This document shows positions 26,401 to 32,127 of a stretch of 37,024 nt of DNA, in pieces. The notes under the pieces are model-generated. The model saw only the letters and a list, made by a program, of their open reading frames with translations, was not told the origin of the DNA and ran no database searches. The DNA comes from Nostoc sp. UHCC 0926 (GTDB lineage Bacteria > Cyanobacteriota > Cyanobacteriia > Cyanobacteriales > Nostocaceae), in the NCBI RefSeq assembly GCF_028623165.1, contig NZ_CP117769.1:1-37024 (forward strand). Direction: 5' to 3'. Made by a program: the position numbers and the translations under genes. Every line of letters begins with the position of its first letter. Position 1 is the first letter of the stretch.

Positions 26401-26588
26401 CAGATCAACATCATGCCAAATCACTTGCAGAGAAACTAATTGGACATTTTGTGACAGTTCAGGGAGATGATAACCACTTAGAGGTACAGAGTTTGACATT
26501 AAACCTCTTGCTCCGATGCAGGAACTTGTCAAACAATACAGTGGTTTTGTTGCCGTTCACTGAACTTACACCAGTAAATAGGGACTGA
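23439..26588 (+). CDS. CyRepA1-type plasmid replication protein (DUF3854 primase-helicase)
   Basis: This 1049-residue protein has an N-terminal DUF3854/Toprim-like module with a likely catalytic E169 in IIITEGGKKS and an acidic pair in FTLAFDQDTN (D227, D229). It is followed by a helicase-like domain with Walker A NSGKGTGKT (336-344), Walker B-like DLMIDEIV near 415 and a motif ATGVSIE in the C-lobe. This is the plan of the CyRepA1 family of cyanobacterial plasmid initiators. I chose TTG 23439 because AGGAG lies 8 nt upstream and a full domain follows. The unusual start and the upstream hairpin suggest low translation. It drives primer synthesis and unwinding at the origin. Confidence 0.88.
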   Translation: MKNLSSVLPSALNLLPVESLSEFASRIEREFLIGSAIAISLYTDNIRIVSDIEISAGGDVSTPIHDALNWKYTRFGHQAKPTLHAAIFFNEDGSPWQGKLSQPRTDTKKDKEQKYETPIGNGSRAYLPTVNRENRRLIANRYGVEVPPPGESFWDWLELHPEIPIIITEGGKKSLCLLSQGYVAIALYGINGGYRSKDLLGNPVKPYLISDIARFAVKGRKFTLAFDQDTNTLTQRRVNAATFRFSRLLTAAGSIVDIAIWDGQKGLCKGVDDLIVNTGVAAWSTALNQALSVAHWQLWQRLENRLTYEPSLKLTTADLSTLEIKDLPESGIIALNSGKGTGKTKFMAKTTAHSPKLLAPSHRIALIQNLCARADLDYRGDLDKVNGNFIKGGAYSFRIGFCVDSLLAIDPKKFAGCDLMIDEIVQVVRHLLTSSTCDKDGKRPALLARFAELIRVARRIIVADADLNNPTLNYLWELRENPDPIYLIYNDYQPKPYHITFIQAKDKSAVINELIQNARNIEQGKALYVTTDSKATSKTTARLLQKEIPGIRILLVNSETSGNPDEKRFLKNPDAVLASGLYDVIICSPTVATGVSIEIPDKVEKVYGIFTGASSTDADMSQSLIRVRDNVDRIVWCAKRGTNYCKVSRSSNYLEIKAQLQQRTDATVSLVRSNLRPDIVEGIANFDWQSNPHVNLYARISAEQNYSMMNLSDALLIRLRHEGHQITIDNRESDKAVKLLLKSAKDEIKQIEAKDIVAAADLTYPEIALLESIESVSPEDALAIRKYYLKDFYCLDELTLEDVLWDKEGRRRGELLNLEAQLYPELGVDRTAKSLEKQANWNQAVCPWDISGTALRRSMREAFGLNDFLDPNKEWTKADLKPYADKIRLYASEIFHHLKLTISDKMSDVQVVHQMLSQLGIKAAFRWSRFEPGFEKQKIKVYRLEPETWSSLMSILAKRAARRERFQNLGESDGSSMSFNTQNNLGDPDQHHAKSLAEKLIGHFVTVQGDDNHLEVQSLTLNLLLRCRNLSNNTVVLLPFTELTPVNRD

Positions 26589-26622
26589 AATTGTCATGAA
26601 TCAGGTCTGCCTGCCTTATCAT

Positions 26623-26746
26623 TGCTATAAGTCAATACAGTTTAGTTAGGGCTAAAACTCTTTGCCAAAGTCAATTTTTTTAACGAACCGCAAAGGACGC
26701 AAAGAGAAGAAAGAAATGCTTAACTAAACCGTATTGTGCTATAAGT
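26623..26746. mobile_element. MITE with terminal inverted repeats and 10-bp target duplication
   Basis: Element 26633-26736 has terminal inverted repeats CAATACAGTTTAGTTA and TAACTAAACCGTATTG (15 of 16 match). It is bordered by exact direct repeats TGCTATAAGT at 26623-26632 and 26737-26746. The 104-bp body contains no gene. It carries the Nostoc-type purine-rich stretch near 26684-26710. Such ends and long duplications fit a non-autonomous element moved by an IS4-like transposase elsewhere in the genome. Confidence 0.85.
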
Positions 26747-26861
26747 ATTTTGTCAAAAGCTTTGATGAGGACGGTTCTGAAAAATATGGTGGATGGGTTA
26801 AGTGATGTTTGGGTAAGAGTTGGGGAGTATCAAGCAAGTTATCAATTATTAAGGCTGCTTT

Positions 26862-27269
26862 ATGTCTAATAAATCTATTGTAGAAGTGGAAAAGAGCGCT
26901 TTTCTATCCTGGCTAGGGGACATACTAAACATTCATTCATCTTCACCACATTGGTTACAGTTTTCTATTGTTATTGTATATTACATAATTCTTTACGCTT
27001 TTGCAGCTATTGGAGCAGTTATCCCCTACTTTTTTGACACAAATAAAAAGCAGGAAGATGGCGTATTAATTAAACGATTACAAAAACTATATCCCAATAA
27101 AACAGAACCATTTTATGCCTTGCTTGAACTGATGATAACTGTGTTTATTGGAGGCTTCGTAGGAATAATTTTAATTCAACCTACTACACCTCAACAAGCT
27201 TTTGCTTCTGGTTTAGGTTGGTTCGCAACAATAACAAGTTCTTTCGGTAGTAAAAATGAGGAAAAATGA
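26862..27269 (+). CDS. Membrane protein paired with pentapeptide protein
   Basis: This 135-residue protein has two strong membrane helices (about 28-55 and 84-105), a probable short third (near 115-130) and a cytoplasmic charged loop between. No catalytic motif or known family is seen. AAGG lies 7 nt before the ATG. Its stop overlaps the next ATG by 4 bp (ATGA), so the two proteins are made together, probably as partners in one membrane complex. It is AT-rich compared with the Rep gene, suggesting separate origin. Confidence 0.75.
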   Translation: MSNKSIVEVEKSAFLSWLGDILNIHSSSPHWLQFSIVIVYYIILYAFAAIGAVIPYFFDTNKKQEDGVLIKRLQKLYPNKTEPFYALLELMITVFIGGFVGIILIQPTTPQQAFASGLGWFATITSSFGSKNEEK

Positions 27270-28450
27270 CTAATACTCTTGGACTTGTATTGACGCTCAT
27301 AACAGTTATTATCCTTTTTATTTGGCTTTATTTACTTTCTCGAATTATTCTTGATATAAAGACAGTGGACGACAAGAAAAGTCCAACTTTATTGAAAAGA
27401 AGAATTAGATATTTTTGGAGCATGACTATTCTGGGAATAGTAGTATTTTTCTTTCTTTGGTTTTTTGCTACTCGCTACTCTCTAACTTTTGATAAGAATG
27501 AAGGGATTATATTCTTTAAAGTTGCACCTAATGCAGATTTCAGTGACCAAAATTTATCCAATGAAGATTTCAGATTTGCTATTTTGACATCTGCAAATTT
27601 TCAGGAGGCAGACCTTACTAACAGTAAGTTTAAAAAGGCTAACCTAAGTGGATCTCACTTTGAAAAGGCTATTCTTAAAGGATCTAATTTTGAAAAGGCT
27701 AACCTGAGTGGATCTCATCTTGAAGGAGCTAATCTTCAAGGAGCTAATCTTCGAGGAGCTAATCTTGAAGGAGTTAATCTTCAAGGAGTTAATCTTCAAG
27801 GAGTTAATCTTCAAGCAGCTAATCTTCAAGGAGTTAATCTTCAAGGAGTTAATCTTCAAGGAGTTAACCTTCAAGGAGCTAATCTTCAAGGAGCTAATTT
27901 TCAAGGAGTTAATCTTCAAGGAGTTAATCTTCAAGGAATTAATCTTCAAGGAGCTAATCTTCAAGGAGCTAATCTTCAAGGAGTTAATCTTCAAGGAATT
28001 AATCTTCAAGGAGCTAATCTTCAAGGAGCTAATCTTCAAGGAAGTTCACTCACGACAGAAAACTTAAATTTGGCATCAACTCTATGTAATACGATTTTAC
28101 CTAACGGAGAGACTTCTTATCGCAATTGTCCTAACTTAAAATATACTGTTGGTGTATATGGACTATTAAATACGACTAACGCCGAAAAATTCATTCAGGT
28201 GCAAAATTTTCTCAGAGAACAAGGATATAGTGTTAGAGGAACTTTATTGGAAGAGCGTCCTGTTTGGTTATCTTACAACTCGAAAGTTTTTTACTATAGT
28301 TCTAAGTCAAAAGGCATAGCAAACGAAATTAAACAGAAAGTATCAGCTATTGTCCATCAAAATATAGAATCTCAACAAAATGATCTGGACTCTTCAGTCG
28401 GAGTTATTCGCGGGCAAGAAGAATTTTTCATTTATGTACACATCATTTAA
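27266..28450 (+). CDS. Membrane-anchored pentapeptide-repeat protein
   Basis: This 394-residue protein has two N-terminal membrane helices (about 4-28 and 50-72), then pentapeptide repeats A(N/D)LXX from about 90 to 260 that should form a right-handed quadrilateral beta-helix. A C-terminal domain of about 110 residues follows (YTVGVYGLLNTTNAEKF, later KVFYYSSKSKGIANEIKQK), resembling SPOR/LytR-C-like folds. Residues 155-259 are 21 near-identical LQG(A/V)N units encoded by a 15-bp DNA repeat. Repeat proteins of this fold include DNA-gyrase mimics, but many are of unknown role. With the upstream membrane protein it makes a two-gene unit whose function I cannot assign. Confidence 0.85.
   Translation: MTNTLGLVLTLITVIILFIWLYLLSRIILDIKTVDDKKSPTLLKRRIRYFWSMTILGIVVFFFLWFFATRYSLTFDKNEGIIFFKVAPNADFSDQNLSNEDFRFAILTSANFQEADLTNSKFKKANLSGSHFEKAILKGSNFEKANLSGSHLEGANLQGANLRGANLEGVNLQGVNLQGVNLQAANLQGVNLQGVNLQGVNLQGANLQGANFQGVNLQGVNLQGINLQGANLQGANLQGVNLQGINLQGANLQGANLQGSSLTTENLNLASTLCNTILPNGETSYRNCPNLKYTVGVYGLLNTTNAEKFIQVQNFLREQGYSVRGTLLEERPVWLSYNSKVFYYSSKSKGIANEIKQKVSAIVHQNIESQQNDLDSSVGVIRGQEEFFIYVHII
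27728..28042 (+). repeat. 21-copy 15-bp tandem repeat encoding pentapeptides
   Basis: Twenty-one consecutive copies of a 15-bp unit close to GTTAATCTTCAAGGA, varying mainly at the Ala/Val/Ile codon. It encodes the central pentapeptide helix. The near identity at synonymous positions suggests recent expansion or gene conversion, and copy number is likely to vary among relatives. Confidence 0.95.
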
Positions 28451-28585
28451 TTTATTTTAATTTCAGACGTACTTTTATAGCTAATTGTACTGAAACTACA
28501 CGGATAACTATTCAAGAGCCAATGTTGGCAAGATGTTTGCGCTTCAGCATCGGTATAGCTCATCTCTGGCAAGAAATTTTGGTTA

Positions 28586-29068
28586 TTAAGTCGATGTATC
28601 CGTTCTAGCAGACGGTGTTGCTTGATTATTGTGCTGTTGATTGACAAGAGAAAGATTTTTTCTCTTACCCCTGCTGCTACTTTCAGGTTTTGAGTGAGTT
28701 TCACTCGGATTTTGCTCACTAGCAGTATCTACAGGTTCTGACTGACTTTCAATCAAAACCTGCTTAGTAGTAGTCTCGCCCTGGTTTTTCTTTTGGTGAC
28801 GGCGAGTATTTTTCTTCAACTCACCGATTAAATATTTGATTCTGCCGCCTGTCAAATTAATGCCCAGATCCTTCAGCATCTCTGAAACTTCATCATAACT
28901 GTAGCCGTACTTATTAGAGGTCAGCTTCTCAATGTACCGTCTCATTTTTCTGATGGCCTCTCTGTCCGATACATCCTCTCGTTCTTTTGGCTTCTGTGAC
29001 TTCAGCAGATTGATGGCCTTATCAATCTTCCCTTTCGTAATTATTTCTGAATTCTGATGCTCACTCAT
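28586..29068 (-). CDS. Mobilisation-associated accessory protein
   Basis: This 160-residue protein has a conserved helical N-terminal half (TKGKIDKAINLLKSQKPKER, then AIRKMRRYIEKLTSNKYGYS) and GYSYDEVSEMLKDLGINLTG, a pattern resembling an accessory DNA-binding protein seen near mobilisation genes. The C-terminal 60 residues are low complexity and Ser/Gln/Lys-rich. It reads away from the mini-dyad array and mobC, so the array region lies between divergent mobilisation genes. The exact family name is uncertain. Confidence 0.6.
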   Translation of the reverse strand: MSEHQNSEIITKGKIDKAINLLKSQKPKEREDVSDREAIRKMRRYIEKLTSNKYGYSYDEVSEMLKDLGINLTGGRIKYLIGELKKNTRRHQKKNQGETTTKQVLIESQSEPVDTASEQNPSETHSKPESSSRGKRKNLSLVNQQHNNQATPSARTDTST

Positions 29069-29734
29069 GGTTACTCATGAATACCAATTAACTGATAATT
29101 ATCGACTATTTGAAATAATTTGCACCAATTTATTTTCAAAATGCTAAAAAAAATCGGCTATTGCGGCTACGCCGGATTACCTTTTCGTACTACGGCTACG
29201 CCTTATATTTTTTAATGTGGCAGCTTCGCTGGTATTTTTATTCAAGCTAATGCTAAAAAATCTGGCTATTACAGCTACGCTAAATCTAGACTTTTACTTA
29301 AAACAGCTACGCTGAATTATATTTTCGTATTGTGGCTACGCCGGACTATTATTTTGTGCGGTAGCTACGCTGAATCAGAGAATTTTCATATAGCAGCTAC
29401 GCCGTTTTATCTCCTTTATTGTAGCTACGCCGAACCAGAATTTACCGACTGCTTGATTATCTCAAATTCCGGCTACGCCGTTGCTATCCTCCTCTGTAAG
29501 TTGTAGGATGGTCAGCATCACGGCTATGCCGTTGTACTCCCGCCTTCAGCCCCCTGCTGTGTCCTCCGTACCTCCGTAGCACTCGACACATCGCTCACCC
29601 CAAAAATGGGCTAGAAGCCAGCCATGCCTCAAAGCTTACGCTTTGTCTCGCTGCGCTCGAACGGCAGACTGGTTCAAGTGGGGAAACCCCCCTTGAAAAA
29701 CCCCCCGCGCAATGTCCCTGAATCTTCTCAACTT
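29069..29734. other. Intergenic mobilisation region, candidate oriT
   Basis: These 666 bp lie between divergent mobilisation genes. They hold the mini-dyad array (29165-29531) and then a Nostoc-type GC-rich dispersed repeat (about 29600-29720, with CTCGCTGCGCTCGAACG). An in-frame start of mobC at 29624 reads through this repeat, so I reject it. An oriT would be expected here, but no known nic consensus is recognised. Confidence 0.5.
29165..29531. repeat. Array of eleven GCTACGC mini-dyads at helical spacing
   Basis: Units near CGGCTACGCCG or CAGCTACGCTG begin near 29165, 29194, 29221, 29272, 29304, 29334, 29362, 29394, 29422, 29471 and 29521. Gaps are 27-32 bp, or about 50 bp three times, near whole helical turns. 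Stems switch between CGGC/GCCG and CAGC/GCTG, and the variant CAGCTTCGCTG also pairs. A larger copy pair is seen at 29140-29172 and 29249-29280. The spacers are AT-rich. Confidence 0.85.
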
Positions 29735-30133
29735 ATGGCGAATCGCAAGCAGTCAAAAGCTCTAGTCCGAAAGCATATATTCCCAGTTCGCTTGAGTGAT
29801 ATCGAACTGGATATGATTCGGATTAAATCACAAGACGCGGGGATGTCAGCGAGTGAACTGATGAGACGTAATGCGTTGATGCGTCCATTGCCTAAACGAC
29901 TTAGTAAAATTAGCTTGCAAACATATTGGGAGTTAGGACAAATTGGGAACAATCTCAACCAGCTTGTTAAAGCTACAAACACAGCTATATTAATGGGGCG
30001 AACTCCACCAGCAAACCCAGAACTTTTAAGAGAACTTTTAGAACTACTGCATCAGTGTAGACGAGACATTGCCTCGGTTGATGATGACGACTTGGAAGAG
30101 GAAGACGAAGAGGATGATTGGGAAGCAGACTAA
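29735..30133 (+). CDS. mobC: MobC-like relaxosome accessory protein
   Basis: This 132-residue protein shows a ribbon-helix-helix N-terminus (HIFPVRLSDIELDMIRIKSQ) and the MobC family signature QIGNNLNQLVKATN, followed by a helical domain and a very acidic tail. MobC proteins bind oriT and help the relaxase nick. I chose ATG 29735 because upstream in-frame residues derive from a dispersed repeat; there is no good ribosome-binding site. The gene overlaps the relaxase gene by 20 bp. Confidence 0.85.
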   Translation: MANRKQSKALVRKHIFPVRLSDIELDMIRIKSQDAGMSASELMRRNALMRPLPKRLSKISLQTYWELGQIGNNLNQLVKATNTAILMGRTPPANPELLRELLELLHQCRRDIASVDDDDLEEEDEEDDWEAD

Positions 30134-31646
30134 GGGCAGAGGTTTTCGCAAGTTGTTGGATTATTTGGAATCCCGTGAAGATGCCAAACTAATCGGCGGA
30201 AACATGAGCGGGAGAAATGCGCGAGAATTGGCGCGGGAATTTAAGCTGTCTCGACAACTAAATTCTGATGCAGACCGAGTTGTTTATCATGTCTCGCTGT
30301 CAGCAGCTAAAGATGATAAATTAGATGATGAAAAGTGGAGCGAAATTGGCGATCGCTACATGAAGGAAATGGGTTTTGATGCCAATCAGTTTGTCATCTT
30401 CCGCCACCATAACACCGACGACGACCATATCCACATTGCAGCCAGCAGAATTAGGATGGACACGGGGCTGTTAGTCCATGATTCTTGGGATTATGTACGC
30501 TCTGAGAAAGTCCTGCGACAAATTGAACATGATTATGAGTTAGTGCAAGTTCAAGGCAGTAGAGAGAAACTGAATCGTACACCCAGTACCGGACAAATCA
30601 GACGCATAAGGCGAGAACAAGAAGAATTTGAACAGGGACAACGTGACTCTCCTCCACAACGCACCATCAAAGAGTCAGTTCAGCAGACGATTGATAGGGC
30701 CAGAGTTGATAGTCCCCAAATGCCAACGCTGATCATGCGGTTACAGCAAGCTGGCATTAGTGTGAGAACAGGATTTACTAGAAATGGTAAGTCTAAAGGA
30801 ATTTCCTATGAGAAAGATGGGCAGGCTTTCAGTGGTACACAGTTAGGCGCAGCTTATACCTTCCCCGGTTTGCAAAAACATCTTGGCGTTGACTACCAAA
30901 CAGAACGTGATGATGAACCTATTCATGAATTGCTGCTCAAACCTGTTAAACCACTCCCAGTTGAGCAGTTAGAAAAACTCTTTCAAGAAATTGAACGCAA
31001 ACAACAACAGCCCCAGTTCACTCCACCACCAGAGGATACAGTTGTTTGGCAAGTGTTGCACAAGTACTTAAGCGAGAAACGCTATATACCAGATTATATT
31101 TCGCAAGGATTACATAATAATCAGTTGCTTTACATGGATGAGCAACGAAATATTTTGTTTATCAAGCGTGATTTAGATGGTGAAAAAACTGGCGCATTAA
31201 TTTGGTCAAAGCCAAGGCAAAATCATCGCACTGTGGAGTACGACCAAAACACCTCTACAGAAAATGGTTGGTTTTATCTGAGATTGGGAGGGCAACCAAC
31301 GGACAAGGTAGAAAATGTCTTTCTGTGTTCTACACCAATTGATGCGATGTCAGCAGCCACCTACCTGATCTCAAGTTGTAAAGGGCTACCACAAACTAGA
31401 ACCATGTTGATAGTGGCTGATGACCCGAATAACCTACCTATGGAATTTCTCAAAGGTTTCAATAGGGTTGTCGTAGCATTCAATAATGATGAACAAGGGA
31501 ATAAAGCCGCTAGTGCAGTATTAGAATTGTTGCCACAGGGTAAAAGGCTCAAAACCCATAATCCCGATTGGAGTCAGGAATTAGAAGCTCATCTGAGGGA
31601 GGAGCAACAAAAGCTCAGACAGCAGGATCGTGGTTTTAGCCTGTGA
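30114..31646 (+). CDS. MOBP-type relaxase with degenerate Toprim-like C-terminus
   Basis: This 510-residue protein has an N-terminal relaxase/mobilisation nuclease domain: MIGKQTKGRGFRKLLDYLES with candidate nucleophile Y17, and the metal-binding three-His motif HHNTDDDHIHI at 98-108. The C-terminal part (about 400-500) resembles the DUF3991/Toprim module of cyanobacterial relaxases, but the motif reads LCSTPIDAMS and VVVAFNNDEQG, lacking the catalytic Glu and the first Asp. ATG 30114 begins the conserved domain. It nicks and carries DNA in mobilisation, together with MobC. Confidence 0.87.
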   Translation: MIGKQTKGRGFRKLLDYLESREDAKLIGGNMSGRNARELAREFKLSRQLNSDADRVVYHVSLSAAKDDKLDDEKWSEIGDRYMKEMGFDANQFVIFRHHNTDDDHIHIAASRIRMDTGLLVHDSWDYVRSEKVLRQIEHDYELVQVQGSREKLNRTPSTGQIRRIRREQEEFEQGQRDSPPQRTIKESVQQTIDRARVDSPQMPTLIMRLQQAGISVRTGFTRNGKSKGISYEKDGQAFSGTQLGAAYTFPGLQKHLGVDYQTERDDEPIHELLLKPVKPLPVEQLEKLFQEIERKQQQPQFTPPPEDTVVWQVLHKYLSEKRYIPDYISQGLHNNQLLYMDEQRNILFIKRDLDGEKTGALIWSKPRQNHRTVEYDQNTSTENGWFYLRLGGQPTDKVENVFLCSTPIDAMSAATYLISSCKGLPQTRTMLIVADDPNNLPMEFLKGFNRVVVAFNNDEQGNKAASAVLELLPQGKRLKTHNPDWSQELEAHLREEQQKLRQQDRGFSL

Positions 31647-31663
31647 TCCATGCTGTGCAGACC

Positions 31664-31790
31664 GAACTCGTTGCCGCTACGCTCGGCTCATGCGGTCTTC
31701 GGGACGGGCAGAATGATTTCTGGTTGAGCCGACAAGTCACGCAAGCCCGCCCCGAAGACTCCACTTCGTCGCATGATCCGCAACGAGTTC
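31664..31790. repeat. Large interrupted inverted repeat after the relaxase gene
   Basis: Outer arms GAACTCGTTGC (31664-31674) and GCAACGAGTTC (31780-31790) pair perfectly. Inner arms TCATGCG plus GTCTTCGGGACGGGC (31688-31709) pair with GCCCGCCCCGAAGAC (31745-31759) and CGCATGA (31770-31776), interrupted by a 10-nt insertion on the right. CGGCTCA (31684-31690) can also pair with TGAGCCG (31725-31731). It follows the relaxase gene and may be a dispersed repeat, terminator or transfer site. Confidence 0.75.
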
Positions 31791-31868
31791 TTAAATACCC
31801 ACATTTATAGAGTTAAAGTAACCTATATAAATTTATTAATGATTTTAGTTTATTGATGATAGTCTATT

Positions 31869-32090
31869 TTAGAATCTTGACCCGCAAAGAGACTGAAGTT
31901 GAACTTCCGGCAAGTTCCGATTCTTTTCCCGACAAACTAACACATCAGTTAACCGTCGTTCAGCATAGAACTGATGAGCTATCCAACCCAAGGGAAGACC
32001 AGCCAATAGTCCAACAATTAACCCAATTATCAAGCTAGAAACAAGATTCTTTCTAGTGATAGTATTCTGCCGCTCTACTCTTGCTGACAT
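31869..32090 (-). CDS. Small single-pass membrane protein
   Basis: This 73-residue protein has one strong membrane helix (VSSLIIGLIVGLLAGLPLGW, about 17-36) between a basic N-terminus and a polar C-terminus with two Cys. GAGGGG lies about 6 nt before the ATG. It lies 37 bp downstream of the UPF1-like helicase gene on the same strand, so it may be cotranscribed. No family is recognised. Confidence 0.6.
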   Translation of the reverse strand: MSARVERQNTITRKNLVSSLIIGLIVGLLAGLPLGWIAHQFYAERRLTDVLVCREKNRNLPEVQLQSLCGSRF

Positions 32091-32127
32091 AATTCCCCTC
32101 TAAATGAATAAAATGCCTTTATTACAA

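Noticed and set aside
27644..28067. Long Leu/Lys/Ser-rich open frames on both strands across the pentapeptide repeat
   Set aside because: They arise because a 15-bp repeat without stops is open in several frames; their proteins are low-complexity shadows.
28447..28719. 90-codon leftward frame overlapping the mobilisation accessory gene
   Set aside because: It has no motif or good start and overlaps a better-supported gene in another frame.
29140..29531. Possible CRISPR array
   Set aside because: The conserved unit is only about 11 bp, spacing varies and no cas genes are nearby.
29624..29734. Upstream start for MobC
   Set aside because: The extra 37 residues are translated dispersed-repeat DNA; MobC homology begins at 29735.
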